This document shows, piece after piece, positions 34,597 to 43,123 of a stretch of 64,000 nucleotides of DNA. This DNA is from an uncultured Bacteroidales bacterium (GTDB lineage Bacteria > Bacteroidota > Bacteroidia > Bacteroidales > FEN-979). Within the stretch, counting starts at the first letter, position 1, and the number at the start of each line of letters is the position of its first letter. The DNA lies in contig CAILVF010000037.1 of assembly GCA_903837605.1 (NCBI GenBank), positions 1 to 64,000 of the forward strand. The letters run 5' to 3'. The notes below the pieces were generated by a model. That model did not search any database and was not told the DNA's origin. It was given only the letters and a program-made list of their open reading frames with translations. The translations under genes and the position numbers were made by a program.

Positions 34597-36045
34597 TTAC
34601 AGATTCTTGATCTCCGCTACCAGCTTTTGAAGGGTTGATTTAGCATCACCGAAAAGCATATTGTTCTTCGGATGATAGAACAGCTTATTTTCGATGGCGG
34701 CATAGCCCTTGGCCATGCTTCGTTTCATCACGATCACATTCTTTGCTTCCCAGGCCTTGATTACAGGCATGCCATAGATGGGCGATGAGGGATCATCTTC
34801 AGCAGCAGGGTTCACAACGTCATTTGCGCCGATTACTATCACTACATCGGTATTCTGCATTTCATTATTGGCATCTTCCATTTCAAGAAGTTTTTCGTAA
34901 GGCACATCTGCTTCAGCAAGCAATACATTCATATGTCCCGGCATCCTGCCTGCAACCGGGTGTATCCCGTATTTCACTTCTACACCTTTCGAAGCCAGGA
35001 GAACATCCAGCTCATGGCATAGATGTTGCGCCTGGGCAACGGCGAGTCCGTAGCCGGGGACAATCAAAACTTTTTGTGAATAACTGAGTAAAACTGCTGC
35101 ATCACTTAATGTAATCTCCTTGACGGTTTTATCACCTGCTTCCGCGCTGGCCGAAGTATCTCCGCCGAAAGCGCCGATAATAACGTTTAACAGGGAGCGG
35201 TTCATGGCTTTGCACATAAGGATTGTGAGGAGGGTCCCCGATGATCCTACAAGAATACCACCGGTAAGCATGGCCTGGTTGTTATACAGGAACCCGCCGC
35301 AGGCAGCGGCAATCCCGGTGAAGGAATTCAGGAGAGAAATTACAACAGGCATGTCGGCCCCGCCGATAGGCATGACAAAACTTACCCCGTATACCAGGGC
35401 AAGAAAGGTAAGAAGATATATCAGGGTATTGTCACCGCTGACGGGATGCTTGAACATAATAAGAACAACAAGTACCACAAGCAGGAAGAGGAAGAAAAGA
35501 TTAAGGTATCTTATCCAGGAGGCCTTGATATCGCCTATCTTTTCATCCAGTTTTCCAAATGCTATCATACTTCCTGCAAATGAAACCCCGCCAATGCTTA
35601 GCCCGAAAAGGATAGCCAGTGTTTCCCCATGAAGCATGCTTGAAGCTCCTGCTGCTGCCAGCGAATCCTGAAGTTTTGGAAATTCCATAAGGGAAATCAG
35701 GGCTGCGCAGGCGCCACCCATACCGTTAAATATCGAGACCATCTGGGGCATGGCGGTCATCTTAACTTTTCGGGCTGCCACCCAGCCAATTGCTGTGCCA
35801 ATGGTCAATGCACCGAGTATCCATGGAACATTACCAATGCTTTCCCCGTCCTTTTTGTGGAATAATATGGTAAATAAAATTGCAAGTCCCATCCCCGCAG
35901 CTGCCCATAGATTCCCGTTGCGGGCAGTGTCGGGATGGCTCAGCCGCTTTAACCCGACAATAAACAAGACGGAGGCAAGTATATAGGACATCTCGAGAAT
36001 GCTGATCTCGGGTGTAAATTGTATTATCCGGTTTATCGTTTCCAT
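34597..36045 (-). CDS. pntB: NAD(P) transhydrogenase subunit beta
   Basis: 482 residues. About nine transmembrane helices (domain II) come first, then a C-terminal NADP(H)-binding domain III with VPGYGLAVAQAQH and VIVIGANDVVNPAAEDDP. With the alpha subunits it couples proton re-entry to reduction of NADP+ by NADH. The N-terminus and gene order place it last in the pntAA-pntAB-pntB operon. Confidence 0.95.
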   Translation of the reverse strand: METINRIIQFTPEISILEMSYILASVLFIVGLKRLSHPDTARNGNLWAAAGMGLAILFTILFHKKDGESIGNVPWILGALTIGTAIGWVAARKVKMTAMPQMVSIFNGMGGACAALISLMEFPKLQDSLAAAGASSMLHGETLAILFGLSIGGVSFAGSMIAFGKLDEKIGDIKASWIRYLNLFFLFLLVVLVVLIMFKHPVSGDNTLIYLLTFLALVYGVSFVMPIGGADMPVVISLLNSFTGIAAACGGFLYNNQAMLTGGILVGSSGTLLTILMCKAMNRSLLNVIIGAFGGDTSASAEAGDKTVKEITLSDAAVLLSYSQKVLIVPGYGLAVAQAQHLCHELDVLLASKGVEVKYGIHPVAGRMPGHMNVLLAEADVPYEKLLEMEDANNEMQNTDVVIVIGANDVVNPAAEDDPSSPIYGMPVIKAWEAKNVIVMKRSMAKGYAAIENKLFYHPKNNMLFGDAKSTLQKLVAEIKNL

Positions 36046-36051
36046 TTTATT

Positions 36052-36363
36052 TTAATTTTTGGATTTCTTTTTCCTGAACATCTCAAGCATCCGGTCGGTA
36101 ACAACGAATCCCCCGACAACATTGAGGGTGCCAAGAATTACAGCCAGGAACCCAAGTATCATAGGCAAAATGTCATGTGCATGCCCCATTACAATAATAG
36201 CCCCTATAATGACCACACCGTGAATGGCGTTGGCCCCCGACATCAGGGGTGTATGCAGAACCGAGGGAACATGTGAAATGACCTCAATACCAAGGAAAAG
36301 AGACAAAATGATAATAAAAATCGCTTCCCTGTATTGCAAGAAAAACAGCAGGACATCATTCAT
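36052..36363 (-). CDS. pntAB: NAD(P) transhydrogenase subunit alpha, part 2 (membrane)
   Basis: 103 residues with three to four membrane helices: AIFIIILSLFLGIEVI, LMSGANAIHGVVIIGAIIV and FLAVILGTLNVVGGFVV. It corresponds to the membrane portion of PntA that is separate in the three-gene form of the enzyme. Ten bp separate it from pntAA upstream and six from pntB downstream. Confidence 0.93.
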   Translation of the reverse strand: MNDVLLFFLQYREAIFIIILSLFLGIEVISHVPSVLHTPLMSGANAIHGVVIIGAIIVMGHAHDILPMILGFLAVILGTLNVVGGFVVTDRMLEMFRKKKSKN

Positions 36364-36373
36364 ATAAATGGAA

Positions 36374-37498
36374 TTATTTGGTTACGGATTTAACACGTTC
36401 ACTAATTATTTCTTTGTTGTGGGTTACGCATGTACCCTTGACCAGGTCATCATCCCAGTTAAGGTTAAACTCACCTTTATTTGTAAACATCAGTTTCAGG
36501 AAATTGACAACATTCTTTCCGAACATTTTACTTGCGTCAGACGGCATATCGGCAGCAAAGGCTGAGTTCCCTATAATTTTAACCTGCCCGTGGATTACCG
36601 TCTCATTGTCTTTGGTAAGCTCGCAATTCCCTCCTGAAGAAGCAGCGAGGTCAATGACCACCGCTCCTGGTTTCATTGCTTCCACCGTTTCTTTTCTCAG
36701 CAGCAGGGGAGCCTTTTTACCCGGGATCTGCGCTGTACAAATGACGGCATCCGATTTAATGGCATGGTCGTGAATGGCTTGTGCCTGGCGCTTTTTGAAT
36801 TCTTCGTTCTGTTCTACCGCATAACCGCCGGCAGCCTTATCGTCGGTAGCTCCTTCTACATCTATGAATTTACCACCCAGCCCTGTAACTTCTTCCTTCA
36901 CCGCTGCACGCACGTCAAAAACCTCCACAACGGCACCAAGCTTACGTGAAGTGGCAATAGCCTGCAAACCGGCTACTCCTGCTCCAAGGATCAGAACTTT
37001 TGCCGGGGTCACCGTTCCGGCAGCCGTCATGAACATAGGGAAGAATTTTGGAAGGTTGTTTGCTGCAGTCAGTACAGCTTTATAGCCGGCAACAGTAGCC
37101 ATTGAAGAGAGGATATCCATGGCCTGGGCACGGGTTGTACGGGGCAGGATATCGAGGCTGAAACTTGTTATATTCTTTGAACAGAGTGTATTCACAAGGC
37201 CGGTGTTTACCATGGGGTTGAATGCAGCCATGAAAACCTGTCCTTCTTTCATCAACCCAAGCTCTGTTGTGTCCGGTGCTTGAATTTTAATGAGAAAACC
37301 GGCCGATCCGAAGACTTCTTCCCGGGGAAGAATTGAAGCCCCTGCTGTTTTGTAATCTTCATCCGATGCAAAGGCGTTCGCACCGGCTCCCGTCTCAACA
37401 ACAACCTTTACATTCATCCCTGTAAGTGCTTTCACTCCTTCAGGCAACAAAGCGACCCTTCTTTCGGGAAGTCCTTCTTTAAGTAATCCTATAGTCAT
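36374..37498 (-). CDS. pntAA: NAD(P) transhydrogenase subunit alpha, part 1 (NAD-binding)
   Basis: 374 residues, the soluble domain I. It has the alanine dehydrogenase/PNT N-terminal LLKEGLPERRVALLPEGV and the NAD-binding VLILGAGVAGLQAIATSRKLGA near residue 170. The mobile loop and RQD-type residues lie in the GYAVEQNEEFKKRQA area. First gene of the pnt operon; it ends short of a membrane part, matching the split arrangement. Confidence 0.94.
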   Translation of the reverse strand: MTIGLLKEGLPERRVALLPEGVKALTGMNVKVVVETGAGANAFASDEDYKTAGASILPREEVFGSAGFLIKIQAPDTTELGLMKEGQVFMAAFNPMVNTGLVNTLCSKNITSFSLDILPRTTRAQAMDILSSMATVAGYKAVLTAANNLPKFFPMFMTAAGTVTPAKVLILGAGVAGLQAIATSRKLGAVVEVFDVRAAVKEEVTGLGGKFIDVEGATDDKAAGGYAVEQNEEFKKRQAQAIHDHAIKSDAVICTAQIPGKKAPLLLRKETVEAMKPGAVVIDLAASSGGNCELTKDNETVIHGQVKIIGNSAFAADMPSDASKMFGKNVVNFLKLMFTNKGEFNLNWDDDLVKGTCVTHNKEIISERVKSVTK

Positions 37499-37552
37499 TT
37501 TATTCTTCTTATCAGGTTATTACCTTTTTTGAATTCCTGCAGTTTACTGAGA

Positions 37553-38044
37553 TCAATCTTTATATCCGATGTTCTTATGGGTCCCGTCACAAAAGGGTTT
37601 CTTTTTTGAATTTCCGCAACGGCAGATAGCCGCCACCTCGTGTTCAACTTTGAGAGTTTTACCATCAGCATCACTTATGATATAGCTGCCATGGACAAGT
37701 GCCGGACCGTTTTTAAGTATCTGTATCCTGGCTGCCGGAGATTTGTCCGGAACTGATTTCTCGCTTACTGATGCTGCGCTTCCGCAATTCTTCATGAACG
37801 TAAGAGCCCTTGAAGGGCAGGTATTGACAACCCTTATAATTTCTTTAGTTGAAGCAGCCTCGGGCTTGATCCATGGGCGCACCGTATTGTTAAACACTTT
37901 TGGCAATCCTATGAGGCAGTTTGCAGAATGAATGCATAACTGAGGCCTCCAATATACAGTTACTTCACCATTAGAGTAAGACCGGCTGCCTTTGTTCTTT
38001 TCCTTGATCTCGGTAAGTTCAGTTTTGTTGATTTTATTACTCAT
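37553..38044 (-). CDS. Fer4_19-like plus CDGSH iron-sulfur protein
   Basis: 163 residues with two metal modules. Residues about 30-95 resemble the Fer4_19 (divergent 4Fe-4S mono-cluster) domain: CIHSANCLIGLPKVF and NTCPSRALTF. The C-terminus has the full CDGSH 2Fe-2S ligand set CRCGNSKKKPFCDGTH. CDGSH proteins bind a labile 2Fe-2S cluster and take part in redox or cluster transfer. No partner is encoded nearby; it is divergent from the pdxH remnant. Confidence 0.85.
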   Translation of the reverse strand: MSNKINKTELTEIKEKNKGSRSYSNGEVTVYWRPQLCIHSANCLIGLPKVFNNTVRPWIKPEAASTKEIIRVVNTCPSRALTFMKNCGSAASVSEKSVPDKSPAARIQILKNGPALVHGSYIISDADGKTLKVEHEVAAICRCGNSKKKPFCDGTHKNIGYKD

Positions 38045-38058
38045 GCAGGATTAATAAA

Positions 38059-38089
38059 TTTGTGTAAAGGTAGGAAATAATTATTTTTG
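38059..38089 (+). promoter_or_regulatory. Promoter of pdxH
   Basis: TTTG at 38059-38062 and TATTTTTG at 38082-38089 with a 19-bp spacer; the pdxH ATG at 38113 follows after 23 bp. An intact promoter in front of a frameshifted gene suggests the break is recent or a sequence error. Confidence 0.65.
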
Positions 38090-38112
38090 GCTGAAACTTT
38101 GATCCCATCTTC

Positions 38113-38759
38113 ATGACAGCCAAAAGGAAGCCCCATTTGATCGCGCAGAATCAACAATCTGAACCGGAAGAACTTAAGGAAGAATGGCCCGAGGATCCCA
38201 TGAACCTGTTCAGGAAATGGTTTGAGGATGCGAAAAAGATAAAAGAACATGAGCCTGAAGCCATGGCCCTTGCTACTGCTGCTGATGGCAGGCCTTCTCT
38301 AAGAATGGTTTTATTCAGGGATATAAAAAAAACAGGATTTTGCTTCTTTACAAATTATGACAGCAGGAAAGCCTGGCAGCTCGAGTTAAACCCATTTTCG
38401 TCCCTCTTGTTTTACTGGCCCAAGCTTTACAGGCAGGTCAGGGTGGAAGGAAAGGTGAAAAGGCGGCTGCGAAAATTTCTGATGATTATTTTAACTCACG
38501 TCCCATGGGAAGCCGCATCAGCGCTTGCATCTCGCCTCAGAGTGCTGTTATTCCCGACAGGCTTTTCCTGGAAGTTATGCACGAGGCCTTGACAAAGGAT
38601 CTTGGCGGTAAACCACCCAAGAGACCTGATAACTGGGGAGGATTTTTTCTTGTTCCCGACCGTTTCGAATTCTGGTCAGGAAAGGAAAACCGCCTGCATG
38701 ACAGGATATTGTACAGGAAAGGAAAATCAGGTTGGATAATTGAACGGCTCGCTCCCTGA
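38113..38759 (+). pseudogene. pdxH: Pyridoxamine 5'-phosphate oxidase, frameshifted
   Basis: The first frame (38113 to about 38462) encodes the N-terminal half: ALATAADGRPSLRMVLFRDI, FFTNYDSRKAWQLE and YRQVRVEGKVKR. The conserved continuation (AAAKISDDYFNSRPMGS, then WGGFFLVPDRFEFW and the C-terminal RLHDRILY) is in another frame from 38463 to the stop at 38759. A single missing base at the AAAAGG run at 38458-38463 explains it. Restored length is about 215 residues, normal for PdxH, which makes pyridoxal 5'-phosphate. No slippery heptamer in the right phase is seen, so a mutation or assembly error is likelier than programmed shifting. Confidence 0.85.
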
Positions 38760-38814
38760 ACATGCCCGAAAAATACTAATTTTATTCATCCTTATCCCGA
38801 CTTATTCTGAATAT

Positions 38815-40716
38815 ATGATGAAGAAATTTATTTTGCTCCTGCTGCTTGCCGCTTTATCTGATTATGGTTTTGCATGGATATACCCGGAGCACAGGGATAT
38901 CGCCATTCTTGCCATTCAAAAGCTTGATCCCGCCCATCGTGCCGACCTCGAAAGGTTCTGGTCCATAGCCCGGAATGGGCATGAGTCCAGGTTATTCTCC
39001 CTTTCTATCGATACAACACGGTCACGCGGCCCTGAATTTATTGACTTCGCTGCATGGCCTGCAATTTCGGGCGACCATTCGACATCAGCCGCAAATCTTC
39101 TGCATAATGTTTTGCAAACAGAATGGATCATGAAGGTGGCGAATGTCGCTTATGAATTGAGAAAAGGAATTGCGAATGCCAGGAACAGGAGCGACCGCCT
39201 GAATAAACTCAGGGATTCAGATATCAAACTGCTCCGCGTTGACCCGGAGTATGTAACCAGGGCGGGCTCTAACAATGTGCATTTCCTCCTGGCAAGGCCA
39301 AATGAAAAGACAACTGAATCTCAGTATTTCGCGATTTGTTTCAGGCAGGGTACCGAGATGAATGCCCTGGGCACCTACGGATGGTTTCACCTTAGTGCTT
39401 TGCTTAAAGCCGAAAAGTTCGCAAGGGACAGTATGAGTTCCGGTGAACGCTCCTCCCTCATGCTGGCGATCCTGGCCGATGAAGCCTTTGCCATCCATTT
39501 TCTCGAAGATATGTATGCTTCCGGCCATGTGGCAGGAACCTGGGGAAATGCGGCCCAGCGGAAAGGAACGCATGATTATTATAATGAGAAGGGCTTGGAA
39601 GTATCGACCTGGGATGGCGGCAGGATGGTGCTGATGGGAGATGCCTATATGAGGCCTGAAGATGCCGACAGGTCGTCTGATGCGGTTCGTATTAGTCTTG
39701 AGCAGGTCATCGAAGTTGCATCAGGGAGGCGGCCCTTTACCTTTATAACCCATGAAAATCTCTCATTGACTGCCGATACACTGAATGTTTGCAAGACTAA
39801 TTTCATGCCTTTCCGCCAAATAGACAGTACATTCTCGATTTGGTACAGGGCTGTAATCATGCCAACTGCAGTTCCGGGTCTGGCCAGTGGCCTCGGGGAA
39901 CTTCCCAGGTTCAGGGCAGAAGTGGGGCCTTTTATCGGGCTTACTGCTGCCGTGAGGGGCTCAGTTCTGTTCAGCGGATTTGGCACTCATCAGAACACCG
40001 CAGGGGTGACCGCGGGGCTGGGAATGGCAGTGCGCGTTGGTCTTGGCCTTGAAGGGGTTTTAAATGAAGCCGGCGACGGCCTGGTATTTCTTGACCTGGG
40101 CTGGAGGCTGGATGGCCCCTCCTCGATGAAAATGACAGCAGATCCCGCCCTGAAGCAATTCGGGGCCATGTTTTCGGCCGTTCCAAGCCGGGATGCCTTT
40201 TATGCCCGTCTCCGCCTGCCGTTCTATGTGATCCCCGGTGATCTTCTTATTCTCGGGCCTATTCTGTATTTATTTGCACCCGAAACGATGAATAAAGTGC
40301 TCACCTCTGCAGGCAACGGGGGATTGATCCCCTGGCAGTCGGGAATGGTCACGCCTATCGGGAGATTTCAATTTATCCTGGGCAGGGAAGTCGGGGTGTA
40401 TCTTTACGGATGGCCAAAAGATCCCGACAGGTACCTCCTCCCCAAAGGTCCTGATCTTGATGCCGACCAGGTGCTTGTTTCCATGCGATCCACACTGCTT
40501 GAATTTCCATTCCTGGAATACAGGCCGTTTCATGCATTCTCAACCAATCAAACCGCAAGTCTTGTTCTTCAGTTTTTCGGCGGATTTGATATCCCCGGAA
40601 AAGCCAGGGTAATCTATCCTGAAACTGAAATTGCGCCTAAAGTGCGTACGATCACATTTCTCGGTGTCAGGATCGGGTTCGACTGGAGGTATTACTTTTC
40701 GAAAAAGAAGTCCTAG
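38815..40716 (+). CDS. Zinc-dependent phospholipase C/P1 nuclease-like exported protein with C-terminal domain
   Basis: 633 residues from the ATG at 38815 (another at 38818). The signal peptide is predicted to end so that Trp begins the mature chain (FA-WIYPEH). A free N-terminal Trp is a zinc ligand in PLC/P1 nuclease folds. Other likely ligands follow: DFAAWP, the helix AIHFLEDMYASGH and HDYYNEKG (near residue 268). The last 280 residues show alternating beta-strand patterning ending FDWRYYFSKKKS, resembling an outer membrane barrel. Catalysis is inferred; substrate (lipid or nucleic acid) is unknown. The upstream boundary is 55 bp from the pdxH stop. Confidence 0.6.
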   Translation: MMKKFILLLLLAALSDYGFAWIYPEHRDIAILAIQKLDPAHRADLERFWSIARNGHESRLFSLSIDTTRSRGPEFIDFAAWPAISGDHSTSAANLLHNVLQTEWIMKVANVAYELRKGIANARNRSDRLNKLRDSDIKLLRVDPEYVTRAGSNNVHFLLARPNEKTTESQYFAICFRQGTEMNALGTYGWFHLSALLKAEKFARDSMSSGERSSLMLAILADEAFAIHFLEDMYASGHVAGTWGNAAQRKGTHDYYNEKGLEVSTWDGGRMVLMGDAYMRPEDADRSSDAVRISLEQVIEVASGRRPFTFITHENLSLTADTLNVCKTNFMPFRQIDSTFSIWYRAVIMPTAVPGLASGLGELPRFRAEVGPFIGLTAAVRGSVLFSGFGTHQNTAGVTAGLGMAVRVGLGLEGVLNEAGDGLVFLDLGWRLDGPSSMKMTADPALKQFGAMFSAVPSRDAFYARLRLPFYVIPGDLLILGPILYLFAPETMNKVLTSAGNGGLIPWQSGMVTPIGRFQFILGREVGVYLYGWPKDPDRYLLPKGPDLDADQVLVSMRSTLLEFPFLEYRPFHAFSTNQTASLVLQFFGGFDIPGKARVIYPETEIAPKVRTITFLGVRIGFDWRYYFSKKKS

Positions 40717-41075
40717 CCCTGGCTTCCTCCACGTTTGTGCAAAACAATGCTGACATTTTCCAATGTTATCAGTCCGCCCTTGGGCACTTTCTCGAAATAG
40801 GGGAGGATGCTTTCCACAAAACCATTAATTTTTACCGAATCATCTACAATCTCGATAATTATCGGCATCTTTTCAGAGATATCCCAAAGCTTCTGGGAAT
40901 ATACCATGCTGCTGGCGCCATAACCCATGCAGCCTTTCAATACTGTTGCGCCTGCAAGCCCGTATCGTTTGGCGGCAAATACGATCACCTCATACAGGGG
41001 TTTATGCCTGAAATTGTCGGTAGAACTGATAAATATCCTGAGCAGTTTGGCTTCTCCGCTGTTTTCCATGATCAC
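40713..41075 (-). CDS. DUF190 (UPF0166) family protein
   Basis: 120 residues with the PII-like ferredoxin fold of DUF190: LLRIFISSTDNFRHKPLYEVIV, LAGATVLKGCMGYGASS and EIVDDSVKINGFVE. It is fused by a 4-bp overlap to the crcB gene upstream, a frequent pairing, and may modulate that channel. Confidence 0.9.
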   Translation of the reverse strand: MIMENSGEAKLLRIFISSTDNFRHKPLYEVIVFAAKRYGLAGATVLKGCMGYGASSMVYSQKLWDISEKMPIIIEIVDDSVKINGFVESILPYFEKVPKGGLITLENVSIVLHKRGGSQG

Positions 41076-41467
41076 AGTATTTTATGTATGAACATACTTC
41101 CCATATAAACTGCAAGGAGCCCCAGGAAAACGCTGAGGCCCGTATAGAGTGAAAAATACAAAAAATTCCCGTCTTTGAGAAGCGCTATGTTCTCCCCGGC
41201 AAACGTCGAAAAGGTTGTGAATCCCCCGCAGAAACCTACTGTCAGGAACATCCTCATTTCAGGGCTTAAAAGCTCGCTCCGCTCGGAAATCCCATAAAAC
41301 ATGCCTATCAGCAGGCATCCTGTAATATTCACGATAAGTGTTCCCAGGGGAAATGTAGTATCGGCACTGCTGTGTATAAAACGTGAAAGGAGAAAGCGGG
41401 CGACACCGCCTGCAAAACTCCCTGAACCTATGATAAAGATCAGTCGAAGCATTTGAAATTCTTTCAA
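41072..41467 (-). CDS. crcB: Fluoride channel CrcB (Fluc)
   Basis: 131 residues with four membrane helices. The hallmarks GGVARFLLSR (near residue 20), PLGTLIVNITGC and VGFCGGFTTFSTFAGE are intact; the central Phe-box phenylalanines are in TTFSTF. Dual-topology dimers export toxic F-. Coupled with DUF190 downstream. The upstream leader was checked for a fluoride riboswitch and none was recognised. Confidence 0.93.
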   Translation of the reverse strand: MKEFQMLRLIFIIGSGSFAGGVARFLLSRFIHSSADTTFPLGTLIVNITGCLLIGMFYGISERSELLSPEMRMFLTVGFCGGFTTFSTFAGENIALLKDGNFLYFSLYTGLSVFLGLLAVYMGSMFIHKIL

Positions 41468-41585
41468 TGCGAAAGTAGGAAACTTTTTCTATTGATTTTT
41501 CCTGCCCCTTCGAAATCTTCATGGAGCTGTTCGACCTGGTTTTTTTTTTCATATTTTCGCAAGAACAGGATTCTAATCCATTTCT

Positions 41586-43088
41586 ATGAAAAAGCTGCTT
41601 GTCATCCTTGTGCTTTTCTGCGTGCTGTCAGCCAATGCTGTGGCGCAGGCCCCGCTTCCTCCTCCAGTCAAAAATACGTTTAATAAGCTGACCTCATATC
41701 CTGAACTTTCTTCCTACATTGAACTTCTTGGAAAACAACCAGGATTACTTAAAGTGGAGGTGATCGGGCATTCAGTGAAAGGCAGGAACCTTTATGCCCT
41801 GAAATTTTCTTCTTCGGAATTTGGCAGGGATACATCAAAAATTAAAATTCTCATTTTTGCGCAGCAACATGGTAATGAACAATCGGGAAAGGAAGGTGTA
41901 TTGCTCTTAGCTCCTGAACTGCTGAAGCCTGAAAATCACTACCTGTTTGGCAAGATAGACCTTGTGCTGGTCCCTCAGGTAAATCCCGACGGCTCGGAGG
42001 TAAACAAAAGACGCAATGCAAACGGTATGGACCTGAACCGGAACCACCTGATCCTGACCGAACCTGAAACGATAGCACTTCACAGGCTATTTGACAGATA
42101 CCTGTTTGAAGTGACTATGGATGTTCATGAATATTCACCATTTGGTGAGGAATGGCAAAAATACGGATACCGTAAGAACACTGATGAAAATATTGGGACA
42201 ACCACCAGCCTTAATGTGCCTGAAAGCATCCGGAAATTATCTGACAACGATTACCTCCCGTTCATTTTCAGGTACCTGAAGGATAGAAATTTCTCATCTT
42301 TTACCTATTGCCCCGGAGGCCCTCCGGAAATTGATTATATAAGGCACAGTACCTTCGATATCAATGACGGAAGACAGAGTTTCGGGATCCAGGGCAGTTT
42401 TTCCTTTATCCAGGAAGGCATGAATGGCAAAGATGATTCTATCGAAAACCTGCAGCACAGGGCCGAAGGCCAGATGACCGGCATGCGCGGCCTGCTCGAG
42501 TATGTATATATGAACCATGCCAGGATCAGGACCCTCGTTTCTAATGAGCGCAAAAAACTTTGTTCCCCTGATCCGGGCCGGGAAATATCAATTCAATCGG
42601 TACATGTATCAAACGGGCAGGAATTAAAGATCCCTCTTTATTCCTATTTTTCTCATAAGGACAGTCTTGTCACGGTAAAGGATTACAGGCCCGTGGTAAA
42701 ATCAGTTTATGATGTTGGTAAACCGCTGGGATACCTGATCCCGAAAGATTGTACCGCATTGCTGGATTGGGCCGGCAGACAATCGCTTGTGCAATTCCCC
42801 CTTAACAGGCAATCCGGTGATCAATACATGCAATATATGATCAATTCTATTGACTCCATAGACTTTGAAGGTGAAAAAGTGGTTGATCCTGAGTTGACTT
42901 TGAACCTGCTTAAAAAACTCCCGTCCGATCCTGGCTTTATCTTTATACCTGCCTCCCAGCTGAAAGGCAGCCTTCTTGTCCTCGCCCTTGAGCCGAAATC
43001 TATGCTTGGACTGGCGACTTATCCAAAATATGCCCATCTTCTTAAAGCAGGAAAACCCTGGCCTGTTATCAGGGTTGTGAAAAAATAG
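41586..43088 (+). CDS. M14 family zinc carboxypeptidase, exported
   Basis: 500 residues with a signal peptide (VILVLFCVLSANAVAQ). Zinc ligands are His95 and Glu98 in QQHGNEQSG and the His of MDVHEYSPF; the Arg/Asn substrate residues are in NANGMDLNRNH, and the catalytic Glu is in FSFIQEGMNG near residue 279. M14 enzymes trim C-terminal residues, so this could remove exposed Arg or other residues from peptides in the periplasm. The C-terminal roughly 180 residues are an all-beta accessory part. A TATTTTCG -7-like element (41552-41559) precedes it. It opens the peptide-degradation region. Confidence 0.88.
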   Translation: MKKLLVILVLFCVLSANAVAQAPLPPPVKNTFNKLTSYPELSSYIELLGKQPGLLKVEVIGHSVKGRNLYALKFSSSEFGRDTSKIKILIFAQQHGNEQSGKEGVLLLAPELLKPENHYLFGKIDLVLVPQVNPDGSEVNKRRNANGMDLNRNHLILTEPETIALHRLFDRYLFEVTMDVHEYSPFGEEWQKYGYRKNTDENIGTTTSLNVPESIRKLSDNDYLPFIFRYLKDRNFSSFTYCPGGPPEIDYIRHSTFDINDGRQSFGIQGSFSFIQEGMNGKDDSIENLQHRAEGQMTGMRGLLEYVYMNHARIRTLVSNERKKLCSPDPGREISIQSVHVSNGQELKIPLYSYFSHKDSLVTVKDYRPVVKSVYDVGKPLGYLIPKDCTALLDWAGRQSLVQFPLNRQSGDQYMQYMINSIDSIDFEGEKVVDPELTLNLLKKLPSDPGFIFIPASQLKGSLLVLALEPKSMLGLATYPKYAHLLKAGKPWPVIRVVKK

Positions 43089-43123
43089 TTTTTAAAGATG
43101 TTAACCAATTAAACAAAAATGTT

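Noticed and set aside
38452..38470. Programmed -1 frameshift in pdxH
   Set aside because: There is no X XXY YYZ slippery heptamer in the right phase and no clear downstream pseudoknot; PdxH is not known to use frameshifting.
41468..41585. Fluoride riboswitch upstream of crcB
   Set aside because: I could not find the conserved GGNGAUG... pseudoknot core in the leader on the minus strand.
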